In this document: in pieces, positions 34,735 through 48,260 of the stretch | Layout: the number at the start of each line of letters is the position of its first letter | How positions within the stretch are numbered: the stretch's first letter is position 1 | DNA from: Ifrita kowaldi | Taxonomy: Eukaryota > Chordata > Aves > Passeriformes > Cinclosomatidae | Assembly: GCA_013398055.1 (NCBI GenBank) | Contig: VZRS01007510.1 | Location: forward strand, 185,669 to 249,668 | Length of the DNA stretch: 64,000 nucleotides | Direction: 5' to 3' | Notes under the pieces: generated by a model | What the model was told of the DNA's origin: nothing | Database searches by the model: none | Seen by the model: the letters and a program-made list of their open reading frames with translations, nothing else | Translations under genes and position numbers: made by a program

Positions 34735-34890
34735 AGCGCACGGGTTAACAGGAGCTGACCGTGGCACAGCTGTTAAGGTGATCAATACCAGTGAGATACT
34801 AAAGCAGCGTAAGCCACATTATTGACTGCCAAGCAGATGATAAAACTGTTTATTATGGTAATTGTGGGGTGCCTGCAAGGTGCTCCTAGT
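34735..34890. promoter_or_regulatory. AT-rich candidate conserved element
   Basis: GGTTAACAGG, AGCTGTTAAGGTGATCAATA, CACATTATTGACTGCC and GTTTATTATGGTAATTGTGG lie in 150 bp between GC-rich flanks. It resembles a developmental enhancer with HOX/PBX-type words, but there is no direct proof. Confidence 0.3.
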
Positions 34891-37800
34891 GTTGTCTTGA
34901 GCTTTTTACCAAAATACGAACTGCCAGAGCATCACCTGTCTGCAGCCCCCCTCGCCCCAGTGAGACCCTCCACACGCTGCTGTGCCCACTGACCCCAGGC
35001 CACCTCCACAGCCCAGCTACCACTGGATGGAGAGGGTCACATTACCAGGCGCAGTCCCTGAACTGTTCATCTCACACACACCCACACACACCCGTATCAG
35101 GGCTTACTCCAACATTCGCTGTGCACCTTCTGCTGGAGCATCATTCCAGGGAAAACAGAGCTCAAACACCAAAACCTGGAACTTCAGTTCTGGATCTTCC
35201 TCATGATGAGCTGAAAATTAAGCTCAATTTCCCACTCTAAAACATTTCCTTCAGTACTTCAATTACTTTTACCCCTTCTTTGGACTTTTGTACAGTTTTC
35301 CACATCTTTTTAACAAGATTTAACAGAATTTATCCCCTCAGGACCCAAATTCTTGTGCAATGCATTAGGAATTCTTTTTGAGAAGACTGAACTCCGGATA
35401 CACGCAGTGTGGAAGATCCAGCAGGTGTGTGTGCATGCAGGCCATACCTCAGAACACGCGACACACTGCGGCTCGTCACTTGCCACCGCGTGTCTGCAGG
35501 GCCAGCAGCCGATCTGCCAGCACACAGCAAGGCAACATTTTGATTCTGAAGTCGTTTCAAATATCAAAATAGTTTCTCTTGGATTAAACTCAGCAACACG
35601 TATCCCCCAGCCCCCAGAAAAGAAGCCAAACTGCCCAATGGGATACGCTCTGGCAAAAGCATCTATTGCTCCTCCATCTGCAGGAGCAGGAACAGAGGCT
35701 GTAACACACCCGCGGCTCCACTGCCACCACAGCCAAGTGACAGCTGAAAATGAGTTTAACAAGGGTTGAAGCTCCAGGGTTCTGTCAGCAGCTCCATGGG
35801 CAGTAATTAAGGAGTATGGGTCCCATTATCTCCCAGTACGGACAAGGCTCTGACAGCTCCATCTCAATGTTAACCCCAAGGACCATTGGCTATGGGCTGC
35901 AGGCAGCACTCGGTGCCACCTCCACTGCTTTGGCTGCCTGCTCCTGTGCAACTGATTCTCCTTCTCTAACTAATCACTGGTGACATTTGCAAAATAAACT
36001 TCACACCAGCAGCCTTACTGTAGACTGGCCTCAACCTGGACAAGACCACAGGAACTGCTTCTGGCTAATGCTCTGGACCTTCCTCCTTGTCCTAATGCCT
36101 TCTCTCAGCAGGACTGGAACAACCCACCTACTCCTTGATGTCTCTCCTTCATCCTCCTATTCCTTGGTGCCTACCACCCCTCTAAAAGATGCCATTTCTT
36201 CCATGAGCATAGTCAACCAAAGACTCTCAAGCCAAGTTTTTCAGGGGGAAAGACAAAACCATACACCTCCACAACTGCTTCATCCTTCCATGCTCAACCA
36301 ACTCCCTCTTTCTCAGCTGCTCTTTCCCGTGCACATCTGTACTGCAGGACGTGGCGAGGACGGTGTCACACCTCTCCAGCTCACTTGCGGAGCAATGAGA
36401 AGGGTAACGATGGAACTGACAACACAGCTGAACCCAGCACTCCAAGGAGCAAGCACGTCATGCCACACAGCCACTGCCTTACAGGCTGGAGATCTGGACA
36501 CAAGCTTCCACAGTTTGTCCCCTCTCAGCCCAAACACTGGTGATGTGCTGCAGAGCCCCATGAAACTTATCCCAGAGGTCTTGGAGACCTGGGGCTGCTA
36601 TTTCAAACTCTCATCAGTATATCAGTTATCAACAAGACTAAAACAACCCCTTCTTATTAAAATCTAGACAAACGAGAAGATCTCCCTTCCTGTCACCCCT
36701 GCAATGAGCCATCTTCCATCAAGGTTTTCCCCCTCCTGTTCTAGAACAACACTCTAGAAAACAATTCAGTGTCAAGCAATTCTGTTCTACTCCTCCACAC
36801 AAGTCCTGCACCCACCTCTCCGCCTCTGCAGGGAGAGGCAGCAGGTACTCTGAGGCGGTGCTGGGTGCAGGGCTGGGTGCTTCTCTGTGATTTATCCAGA
36901 GCCATCCCTGGCTGTTAATGGAGCAGTAGCCATGTGGGATCTGGTCCCTTCCACAGACCCCCTGGACCTGCAGCTCTGAAGACACAACTCACTCTCCTCC
37001 TGCAGAGAAGGCAGGGACAGCGGATTGGGGCCCCAGTAGCACTTACTTTTCTTGAAAACATCTGTTTTCATTATCACTATTACTTTTAATTAGCACTTTA
37101 CAGCAGCCCTGAGCCCTCCCAGCTGGAGGAGAGCTCTGCTCCTAAATGAACAATTACAAGGTGCACTAGGAAATTTTTTCTCATCTTCAGAACCCAGTTT
37201 TTCAGCAGAGCTCAAAGACAAACCGTCTGGTTAAAGGAGCTCCCTTGAAAAGGTCTCTTCAGGCATGGCTCAAAGCCTGCAGGTCACCTGGGGATCCCTA
37301 CGGCATGAACGGCCACTGAACTCAGGAACCTGAAACACTCAACTGATTACTAATGTCAGGGTCTGAACGCCTCTACCCTCATGGCTCACTGAATGGCCTC
37401 CTCTTCCTCACCTGGCCACAATAATTGCCCTGCAGAAAATCAAAGACTTTAATGCCCATCTCACTCGTGCAAGGCCCCTGCTCAAGAGTTCAGGCCAAGC
37501 ACAAGCTCAAAGACAGAGCCCTATTAAATGCATAAGGAAATAGGTCCCTATGAAGCATAATTACTAGAAACATGGACTCCTGATCAAGTGCTTCTCTGAA
37601 ACCCAGCAATGAGAAACATCCACATAAAAGCCCCCAGAGACGGCCTCAGCCATTCCACAGAAAGCAGAAAGACAGAGAGGTGAAGTGTAAGGATGAAAGG
37701 GCTGTCCCAGGGCCACAGCTGCCATCCCAGCAGCCCTGTGAGTACAGCACCCACAGACTCCAGCCTTTAATTAAGAACAAGCCATGAAGCTCCAAAACTC

Positions 37801-39594
37801 TTTAGCCAACACTGATGAAAACCTCATTTCTTGCACCCCTCGCTATTCCCTCAGCACTGCCACTGCACTGCTCCCGAAACCACGAGACTCAGCCGTTCTT
37901 GAGGAGCCCCCAGTCCCAGCACCCACTCTGCCCCCGGAGAGCAGAACACAGAAAGCTGACAGAGAAGCTTCCCCCTCAGCATCCCCAAATCCTTGCATCC
38001 CACAGAGTCCCACTGCAGCCGCCCTGCAATGCTGCATTTTCCACCTCCCGGGTCTGGACTTGGAATATGAGTCTTGTGCTCAAGAGAGCATCCCAGAACC
38101 ACTCTAGAAATCCTAAAGTCGGATGAATGACAAGGCTTATGATAACACCAATATTATAATTTCCACTCCAATTTGGAATCCTTTAAGTCACCCAGGTTCC
38201 CCTATGCCCCATCACATTTTCCTTCCTCTCACCCTTTACAGCCCTTTTCTGAGCACTGAGTTAAATTCCATGGAAGTGAATTTCATATAAATGTCAAATA
38301 AATGTTACTTAATTATTTAACCTCTGATTACACCTCCTGCCGTGGAAAGTTTACTTAAGCTACTCAGGTGGGACATGGTTTGCAGTGTGCAGCCCGTGGT
38401 AATGGACATGAACACCACCACCAGAGGACCCCTTGGCTTGCTTTGGAGCCCAGAGAGCCCGGCCAGGGCAGCCTGAGCCAGGTCGGAACAGCCAAACCCA
38501 CGTCCACCAGCACCGGGTCCTGCACACACACAGAGTGTTCCCAGTGCCAGCCCGCAGCCCTCGCCCTCCCACCCACACCCTGGGCAGCCACGCTCGGCAA
38601 CAGCATTTTTTCTGTTCAGCACCTGCAATCCAGTAAGGACTGAGAGCCTCTGCTGAGCTCTCCAACAGCTGTCTCTGTAGCAGGGGAAGCAAATGCCTCC
38701 AGTGCCCAATGGGCCCAGATACCGATCAGACCACAACACAACACGGGGGGAAAACGACACAAAACGATTAATTCTTGGCTCGTGTTTTAGCTCTGGGCGA
38801 GGGAAGGTGCACAACAGAGCAAGAGGAGACTGGAACAGACAGAGGCTGGGATGTGCTCCAAGAGCCCCAGGGGCAACAGCGCTGGCTCCCAACCCCACAA
38901 ACACAGGGCTGCACTCCAACAGGTGAGGGCTCCGGCAGGCTCCTGGGCAGAGGGAACGGGGAAAGCCTCTACAGCAAGATTCAGTCTGGCTTCTCCATGC
39001 CAAACCCCCTAGAGAGAGAACAGGGCTGAGCCATATCTGATAAATCCATCTCCTGTGACCAGGTCTGTATGTAGGAAGGAAAGGAAGAAACTGATTCAAC
39101 AACTGATGTGCACACTGGAGTTGGCAATGGGAGGCGCAAGAAGAGAATGACATGAGAAATTATCCACTTCTACATCACAGCCCATCTGAAAAGGTGGATT
39201 GAAATCTAGTCTTCATTTCCAAAGGCAGCTTCCTTCCTTCTCTTCATCCAAGTTCCAAATAGCAAAGATGTGTGACACTCTTGCCTAAATCACACTCAAC
39301 TGCTGGCCACACCTGTGTGCTGCAGGGACAACACAACGTGACTATGTATGTACGGTGACCATGGCCAACGCTCCTGACAGTGGCAGAAGTCAGACAGGTC
39401 ACCTTTACTAAACGGGAAAAAATAAAAACCTCTCAGTCATAAAACAGTCTGGAACAACGTGAAGCTTTTCCAAGACTTGCAACCTCATTATCGTACGCCA
39501 GTGAAGATGCATTTACTCTCTAACAGTATCCTCGGGAAAACCAAGGACTTGCTGGTCCAACTTAACCATGTCCTGCCCATGCTGAGAGCAGAAT

Positions 39595-39860
39595 AAGTAC
39601 TGTACCAGAATGTGCATAATTGATTTTATTTTAAAAAATTTTAAAAGGGGCAATATACAGGGCAACATGAACAGAGGTTTAAGAGAAAATTCAATATTAT
39701 AAATACCAAGTGACTTAAAAAGAGATCGAACAGAAATTAAATGGGAAAATTGTTCCTTATTTTTCTTTCAAATTCAAACCCCCAAATGCAAAGTGATTTT
39801 TCTTTCAAAAGCAAAACCCCATTTGGGAAAAGCTTAATTATGAAGGCCTTCTTCAAAGGT
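39595..39860. promoter_or_regulatory. Most AT-rich patch of intron 1, candidate element
   Basis: GCATAATTGATTTTATTTTA, AAAAATTTTAAAAGG, CAATATTATAAATACC and a duplicated TTTTTCTTTCAAA word (39761-39773 and 39798-39810) sit in about 260 bp. It may be a regulatory or matrix-attachment-type sequence, or simply low-complexity AT DNA. Confidence 0.25.
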
Positions 39861-40179
39861 TTGTGGCAGAGGACACATGAAAAGATGGGAGAAAAGAAAG
39901 AGTTTGAGCTGCAGAAAGACATTGCTCTGCATCGCGACAACCCACTGGCAGCCTGTGCCCACCCAGGGCTGCGGGGCTGATGCTTCACCCCACCACCCAG
40001 GCCGCCACCTCAGAACAATGTCTGTCTGCGGCTCCTTCCTTCCCCTTGCTCCCCTCTGCCCAGCCACAAAGAATGAACTCATTTACACAACAAGTCTCTA
40101 ATAGACAAACTCCTTCCCCCCCACATCCCTCCCCCAGGGCCGGGAGCAGCAGCAGGCACCCCGCCACCGGCACGCGCTG

Positions 40180-40262
40180 ACAAGGTTTTAATTACCTGGG
40201 TGAAGGAGGATAAGGAGATATCTCCAGGAAGCCAGGCCTAAAGGAATCATTATTCATCCAGC
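40180..40262. promoter_or_regulatory. Short candidate element with GGAGATATCTCC palindrome
   Basis: A perfect 12-bp palindrome GGAGATATCTCC (40214-40225) is preceded by GGTTTTAATTACCTGG and followed by GGAATCATTATTCATCC, between GC-rich sequence and a duplicated 20-mer. Inference only. Confidence 0.22.
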
Positions 40263-40347
40263 CCAGCCTCTGGAGCATCAAAAGCTGAGTGACTGACTCT
40301 CCATCAGCTGATCCAAGAGGATCAGTCCAGAAGGGAGGCTGAGAAGT

Positions 40348-40387
40348 AGCCCTGTACACTTCTTCACAGCCCTGTACACTCTGTTTA
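40348..40387 (+). repeat. 20-bp direct duplication
   Basis: AGCCCTGTACACTTCTTCAC (40348-40367) is followed at once by AGCCCTGTACACTCTGT, a partial second copy. It is a small local duplication with no visible role. Confidence 0.8.
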
Positions 40388-42940
40388 TCAATAAAAATAG
40401 TAAATACATGATTTTCAAGCCATAGGTTTTTATAGGCATGTCCCTGAGCTTGCTGAGATTAAGGGCCCTCCTCAATGTCCTTCCCCTCATCCTCAACTGA
40501 ATTCAGGTCCTTCCTTCTCAGTGACACAGTGAGCCAAACTGTAGCAGGAGGAGTTGGAGCCCAGCCAGCTGCCATTTGAGCTCCAGGCTCCATGGGGACA
40601 TAAAATCAGCCATCAGACCTTTGAAAACCTGCCCAGCCCATGACAGCAGTGTTTGGTGGACTACACAGCCACAGATGACACCAGGCCCTTTTCTGAGCTC
40701 CCTAAAATCTGCCCCTCTGTATGCATCCACACACCACCTCCTCGGAGCTCAGCCCAATCTGCTCCTTGCCCCCAGCTCTTCAAGGGATAGGATAAGCTGA
40801 AGACATTTTATAGATAACATTTCCTTAACTCTGTTGCCTAACCCATTTCCTGATGTGAACCACCCACTGCCATGGATGATCCTATGGATCACTCTCCATC
40901 CTACTCAAAACATCTCTCGGAGCCACGGTAAATGCCAGCATTAAAGACATAGCTGTGAACAAGCTACTCAATTGAAACAAAATTTTAACACACCACACCA
41001 CAGAAAGTGGGAACAAGAAGGAAGAGGAAAACTAACCCTACATGACTACTTTTCTTCCAAGGGACACAGGTCTGGAAAACACATCAGCTTGTGTTTTGCA
41101 CAGAGACGCACGTTCTCTGTAAGATACATGGACACCTGGGACTTCTGAACAGCCAGGCACGGGGGTGAAGCACCAGCCCCTCTGCCCCAACTCGCCCCAC
41201 ACAGGGGCACCTGCCCTCAGAGACACCAGAGCTGTAGGAAGTCCATGGGTTTGCAGAGTGAGGAGCAAGGAGCACCGCTGGCAGACTCTGGCAGCCAGGG
41301 AACGGCTGCCCCTGGCAGTGGTCACACGAGATAGCTGCAAACCAGCTCCCTTTTCTAAAGGAGTGAAGATGATCTCAGCAGCAGCCACCGTCCGGCACAA
41401 GAACTGTGAGGCTGAAGGCCACGGCAGGCAGTCCCACCCTGCCTGAAAGCCAACATGAAAACTCCGACTTTCCCAAGGACATGAGGGAATTTCCAGGGTG
41501 TGACCACACAGCAGCAGCTACAGTCCAACCCTCTGCTCTGCTGAAGCCACACACGGAGGAGGCCCTGAAGATCCAGCCAAAAACTGGAATTAGAAGATCC
41601 TCTGGGTCTCTCAGCCGCATCTTCAGGCAGTGAAACGGTGCAGCTGGCTGTGCTAGTCATGAAATGAGATGAGCTTTCTGGTATCAGCCTGAGTCAGAGG
41701 ACAACCCTTGGGGCAGTCCTGAGTCTAAGATCCTCTGATGAGGAAGAAGCTGATGCATCGTGGACTGTCAGATCACCGGTGCTGGGGTCCAAGATGACAG
41801 TGACTGATTTTCTTTTTAATCATAAGCTGCAGTTGCCAGAATGACCCGTCACAGCCACGGCTCAGACTGCGGATCACGCGCTGCCGGCGCTGGGAGCTCC
41901 TGCAGCAATGAGAGCCGGTGCACGTCAGGGGCCAGCACACGGGCGCTGCGAGGGACGCAGGGGCGCAGCCAGGCACAAGGAAGCTGCTCGATCACCACCT
42001 CAGAAGGCACCAGAACACACAGTGTGGGACAGCCATCCCTGGGCCTGAGCACTGGAAATCACAGACCGTAAATTCAACAAAATTCTAGTCAAGTAGTAGT
42101 AAAATGAAACAAAGGTAAAAGGAAGAGCAGGACAAACCATCAGGGCAGACCCAGCACTGCTGGCTGTCCCAAGGAGCTCCCCACCCACTCCTAATCCCCA
42201 TGCTCTGCCCTGCACAACACAGCTGGCGCTGAACATGCCAAAAGAAACCTGTGGTGTAACATGGGGTCTCTTTGGTCCTGACCTACTGCTGCCTCCCAGC
42301 AACCTCCAGCAGTGGGACTGGGACAGCCCTGCAGAGGAATGCCTGCTTCAGGACAACCTGCATTCTTTCAAAGGTTTCAGTAATAATCATTTATTTCATT
42401 TCAGTTTCCATTATTCTTTATACAAATTTACTTCTTGTAAAGACTCGAATTCAAGTATAGAGAAAAAGCAAATTATTACTTTCTCTTTGAACCCCAGGAC
42501 ACAGCAGCGTGGCACGGTCCTCTTCCCACCCCACATCTGGCTCTCATCCCACTGGCACCTGCGAGCACTGTGAAGTTAGCCACAGATGACTTCAGGTTCA
42601 ACTGCTTTCTCAGATATATCAGCCAAGAATGAGCCTTTCCAAACTAGAACCACCCAGGTCCAGAATGCCCCCACCCTTCTTGAGGGAGACTGAATGGAAA
42701 CCTGGAGCACAGTAGCACAAGGACAGACCTGCTACTGTTCCAAAGCAGAGAGGTATGAAGGAGCCACCCCAAAAGCAGCAGCACCCAGGGAGATCAGCTC
42801 AGACAACTGAAAGCCACCAGCACACACAGAACTGCTCCACCCCACCCCCAAGGGACCATTCACCTCAACTTTCAAGATACCTTCCCCCCCTCTGTATTTT
42901 CTCTTCATGTTTCATGATTTGAGCTAAAAATAGCAGCTGT

Positions 42941-43165
42941 CACAGAATCACAGACTGGGCTGGGTTGGAAGGGATCTTAAAGCTTAGCTCATTCCACTCC
43001 CTGCCATGGGCAGGGACACCTTCCACCAGACCAGGGTGCTCCAAGACCCGTCCAGCCTGGCCTTGGACACTCCCAGGGATGGGGCAGCCACAGCTTCTCT
43101 GGGCACCCTGTGCCAGGGCCTCATATCTAATCTAAATCTACACAATCTAAAACAATTAAAAATAT
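42941..43165 (-). mobile_element. CR1 LINE 3' tail, 5'-truncated
   Basis: The + strand begins CACAGAATCACAG, then GGTTGGAAGGGATCTTAAAG, later CCCTGCCATGGGCAGGGACA and TCTCTGGGCACCCTGTGCCA, ending TATCTAATCTAAATCTAC. This is the reverse complement of the avian CR1 3' end, so the element points to the minus strand, like ZFHX3. Only the last couple of hundred bases are present and no reverse-transcriptase frame is kept. The wording resembles the younger CR1 families common in songbirds (recalled). Confidence 0.92.
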
Positions 43166-44281
43166 CCAAGTACATTTTCGACAGGTTCAGCATCAGATAT
43201 TTGTAACCATCCATCAGCTCAGGAACTATGCTGGGTACAGACAGCAAATACCTGTGCTCAAAAAGGGCTGGGAAGACACTGCTGTGGGGTTTATTTCCGT
43301 CCTAACAGAGAGAGCAGGAAGTACTGTGAAGGCAAGAAAAATAAAAGAGAGAGCAATAAATGAAGACCGGGATCAAACATAAAGACACACTGTGAAAACT
43401 AACCCTGTGTCTCCCTTTGCTGAAAGAACTGCCCCTTCTTCCACACTGCACTGGGGAGTTGCACTGGAGAAGATGGGCAATAGCTGTGATCTAAAAAAGG
43501 CAGAAAACTAGGCCAAGAGCAGCTGACACCAAAATGATGGAAAGAAAATACTGCCCTGGATAAAGGTTTCCCCTCTTGAAAGGCCTTGGGAGCCTTTGCA
43601 CTAACATCACTGCTGGCCTTGCTGCCAGTCAGCAGAGACCACCGATCCTTGATGAAATTAAACTGAGAAGCACATCCAACACACTAGAAGACCAGAATGT
43701 TACACAAGCTAGGATTTGAGGCCTAGAATAATGAGAAAGCAACTAAATCCAAGGTTATGACAGGAAAAACCTGAGTTTCTGCAGTAAATTCAGGATTTAC
43801 CAACTGGGAATTACACAGGAGGAGACAGACTAATGTGCTGGTCAGGACGAACCAAAGGATGCAGCTGGACAAGTGGCAAACACAATCTCCAGGATGTTGC
43901 TCAGATTATTTGTGGAGACAAGGAAGCAATAAAGGCACAATAACAGCACTGCAAGGTCTCAGCTGGAACGACATGTATGACTGTGACCACGTTAGAGAGA
44001 ACACCTGAGCCGGGAGCAGATGGGGAGCCGCAGGTAGAGCAAGCGCTGGGGCAGAGGTTCTCCAGCACAAACCTAAGGCTTCGAGCCCCCAGCCCTGCTG
44101 TGTCAGGCAGCTGGCACGTGCACCCGTGTGTGCTACCCCACAGTGCCCACACGCTCATCTGTCCTGGTGACCCAGCGGGTAACATGCCAACACTCCTCCA
44201 TTTCCTCCGAGTTGAGCTTCTGGGACACAAACTCAGCAGCCCTCATGCGAGCCTGGGGCCTCACTAAAGCCACCGCAGGAG

Positions 44282-44420
44282 AGGCTTTTTGGTTTGAAAG
44301 TTAACTTTCTTACTTTTCCCTATTTATTTCTTATGGACGAAGATAAGAACAACAGGCCACAGTGACTGTGCCATTTATTATGCAACTGTTTGTCAGTTAA
44401 TATTTGTGTTCCAGCAAGGC
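44282..44420. promoter_or_regulatory. Candidate element with 14-bp palindrome GAAAGTTAACTTTC
   Basis: The perfect palindrome at 44296-44309 has GTTAAC at its core. It is followed by CCTATTTATTTCTTATGG, CATTTATTATGCAAC and GTCAGTTAATATTTG. The AT-rich patch stands out from GC-rich sequence on both sides. Confidence 0.27.
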
Positions 44421-47400
44421 AAGGACCAGATAAAGGATGCCTTGGAGCTGCCCTCTCTGCTGGAAATGCGCCGAGGAGCTGCCGGGGTTCTCTGAGCAGG
44501 TCATGACCCAGCTGTGACACCCACAGAACTCAGCTGGGCTGCCCCAGCCTCACCTACCTGATACATGCTCCCTGCTCACACTGGTACCTGCCACCACACA
44601 CTCCTCTACAGCTACAGAGCAGCATGTGTGAGCGCAAGCTTTCTAAATTTAGCCCTGCTTCTTCATGCTCCAACCTTTCCTTCCATAGCACCGGAATAAT
44701 GGTGGCAATCTCTTCTGGCAGCAAGCAGAACTAAAAGGATTAATCTGCTACATCTCTGTAAAAGTACTCCAATAATTAAGAGGAGCAACTGCTGAACAAG
44801 ATTAGCAATAGACTAGAACAAAACAGAATAAGCAACAGGGACCGCTACAAAAGCACATGCCGAGGTGTCACACCTGCCATCCCAGCAGAAACGCCTGCTG
44901 CTTCACCCTCCACTGAGGTTCAACAGGCACTGGACGCAGACATGGCCTACTTCTGCTCCCCTCCATCATGTGCCACTGCTGTCCTGGTTACACTCTCACC
45001 ACATCTATTTTTGTATTGTTTTTTGCCACAGTTTTTGAAATGTCTGAAGGAAGCCAGTATTGTGGAAACACAGAGTGACTGGGTCCCCAGAGATCTCCAG
45101 GTGGGCTCCTGGCCACACCGTGTCCCAGCTCTGGTTACCGCCAGCACACAGAGCAGTGAGTTCTGTGACGGCACCTGCTGCTTGTTCTGGCTCTGGACTG
45201 TAAATGGGAGCACCTGTGTTGGGACGAGAGCTTGGCGAGGCAGGGGACAGGCACACCGCGCCCAGAGCATCCTGGCAGGGAAGGCCCATTCCCAGCCTCG
45301 GCAGGCTGATACCTGACCGGCTGCCAGCAAAGCCACACGACCCACCCTGCACAGGGTCACAGGCCACCTGCACAGCAGAGCCTGCTTTAGCAGCAGTGTG
45401 GGGACACTGTGACACGTTCCCATCACGTCCCCACTCTCCTCAGAGAGCTGCAGGACAGCCCAACACCAACTGCTTTAGGCTTGCTCCCTCCTCTCCTCAC
45501 ACGCTGCAGAGCCGTGACACTACACACTGGCTACAACAACCTGCCAGCAAGAAGCAACACAGATATGTGAAACACGACCTGCAACACGACCTAAATTCTA
45601 CTTCTGCAAAATGAAGAGTCACTCCAAGCACCTCCCCTCATGCAGCACACTTGCTTTGTTTCCTTTCAGATTTAGGACACAGGTTTTCTAACCCTCCCAG
45701 GAGGTTCAGGCACACAAGGGAACTGCAAAGGGAATGGTGACCAAAAAGCAACACCACAGCTAACAGAGAATGTGTAAAATTGTTTGCCAGGCAATGCAGC
45801 AAAACAGGAAGAGCTGCACTGAAAAACCAGTACGAGTTTTACTACCCCAGCACACTGGGGCTGTAAAAGACAATGACAAGACCATCCACTTGGGTCCACA
45901 ACTCCTCAGGCCTCCTGCAGTGCTCCAGCACCAGCACCTGATGCTCCTTGCTGAGCACATCACCAGGACACAGGCTCCCCATGTTCTGCTTCCCACCTCC
46001 AGCCATGTCATTCCAGTACTCCAGCTCTGTTCTCATCCCATCCTCACTCCTTCATAGCTTCGTTCTCGTTTTAGGGAGTTCAGCTTCAAAGAAATACCCT
46101 GGATGTTATTCCTCCTGAAAGTATTTGGCAGCAGATGATCTTAAGTTTTTCTTAAAAGGTGTGTGTGTATGCCAGAAAGGCCATCAGGCTCAGCTGTCCT
46201 TGTCCCAGGAAAAGACAAACAGGACAGAAGGAATCCAGCTGCTCCAGTCCAGAGGTCCCAGACACTTTGGGCACCCACACTCCCCCTTCTTCACTGAATA
46301 CACGAATAAAGCTAATCCCACGTGAGACCAGCTCTCTGGAGCGCAGGTTTCCCACCTCTCCACGGAGCTGGTCCCCACCCGCCTGTCCCGTCAGCGCTCC
46401 GGGGGCAGCCGCCAGCCCCTCCAGCAGGCGGGTGCGCTGGGAGGAGCCCCGGCATCGTCACACCTGCAGCTCCCAGGCCAAGGGAAGGCGCAGGTGTGAG
46501 GGCGAGCCCAGCAGTGGCTTAGCAGGAGCCGTACCTCTGGGAATGGATTCGGTGTCAAGTGTCAGCACGTAAATTGCTATTGGCTTCTCAATAAGCAGCA
46601 GCAGTGAGCTAAGTGTTTCCCTGTGTCGTGCAGGCTCTCTCTGACTCAATACAGCAGTATTGACAGCACAATCACAGGGTAATCCAGGCCCCACTAATAT
46701 CTCAGCACTTCCTCATTGAAAATACACTTTCTACTTGGACACCAGCCCATTAGCACGGGCTCCATCACCAGTGTCCCCCCAACCCACCAGGACATGCAGC
46801 AGCATGGCCTCCTGACACTTCCTGGGGCACAGCCCAGGGCGCCACAGAAAAGGGCTCCTTGCCATGAGAAATAACCAATGGAAAAAGGATGAAAGCTAAT
46901 CAGAAAGTCTTTATGGCTCAAGTCTCTGTAGGTTCTGGAAAAAATTGGTATTTCCTTGCTAGACAAGAGAAGTTCATTCAGGGAATTAACTCTGTTCTCG
47001 CCCCTGACCCTCTGCCTGTCATCCGTCCTCGCTATCTTACCTCTAAACCTCGACCACACGTTCCTCCAGGCAGCAGTTTCTCCTTTCACTCATGGAAAAC
47101 AAGAGACCTGCACCTGCACAGCAGGAAAACCTACATCCTACTCCCTACTGCAGGGCATGGATGCTCTGGAGGATCCTTAATACTCCTCTGGCATTTGGAG
47201 AAGAGGGAGGTTTGCTCATTTGCAGGTATCTCGTGTTACCAGCCACTTGAAGACAAGATCAGAAAGTGAAACATGTTAAAAAAGCTGGTGTGGCCTGGTG
47301 GGTCCCCTTGGGCTGGATCAAGCAGCCGGTGTGCTCCCAAGGCTGTCCCTGCGGAGCTCGCCGGAGCCGCTCACGCCAGGGTCACCCACAACTCCCGGCG

Positions 47401-48119
47401 CTGCGTTCATCCGACTGAGGCACGCGGCTCCACGCTCCCCACATTCAGAAGCTGCATTCATGTGGAAAGCTGGTGCCTCACCGCACGCAGCACACAAACG
47501 GGACTGCAGAATGGGCTGATCCACTCAGTTTAGGTTTAATCTATTTTGGTAACAATAACAGCAGACCCAGGAGGACAGACATCTCGAGGAGGGCAGCACA
47601 CACCGTGCCCAAGGCCTCCAGCTGCCCCATACAACTCTTTCTGAAGACCATCCACAATGATTTCACTGCCACTGCTGCCATAGAAAAATGGTTAATCTAA
47701 GGACCAAACCGGTAAACTAAGGGTGCCTTTAACAACTGCATCCCAACACACCTGGCATAGTGCCAGATCTTTAACCAACACAACTTTATCATGTCCCAGC
47801 ACTGATATGCAGCAATCTTCCACCTCACCAAAGCTGTAACAGCACCAAGTTACTGGAGAACCGCAGATAAACCAAGATGGGAAGCACTTCCAACAGCAGT
47901 GCATGCTGCGACCCTGCTCCCAGCCGGCCCAGCACCGTGCTATCCCACTGGACACGGCATGCCGCAGAGAGCCGAGCAGAAGCGTTTGACAGAGAACCCC
48001 TCTGGCATGCTCACATCAATGTGCCATTGTTGGAATTTCACAGGCAGGGTCAGGAGCCTTCTGGGGAGACAGGGAAGGTGATTTGGTCTGGAGGCAGATG
48101 AGGAGCAGACCCCTAGTTA

Positions 48120-48260
48120 GGAAGAGGTTAACGCTGCTCCTGCCTGCAATCTGATAAATGGTCTGCAGAAAGCAGGTTCTCTCACTTTGAGATATGATGT
48201 CACTAACCTTTATTGATCCACAATCAGAGAACTTTGCTTATCTCTCTCCTGTGATATGCC
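48120..48260. promoter_or_regulatory. Candidate element with GATA and TATTGATC words
   Basis: CTGATAAATGG, TGAGATATGATGTCACTAAC, TTTATTGATCCACAATC and TTGCTTATCTCTC occur in about 130 bp. GATA/TATC words and a TATTGATC (ONECUT-like) word suggest a regulatory element. Inferred from words only. Confidence 0.28.

Noticed and set aside
35987..36667. 226-codon + strand open frame
   Set aside because: No similarity that I recognise. Ordinary intron composition and no splice or promoter context.
38317..39153. 278-codon minus-strand open frame
   Set aside because: No recognisable domain and no consistent coding signal; overlapping frames on both strands are equally open.
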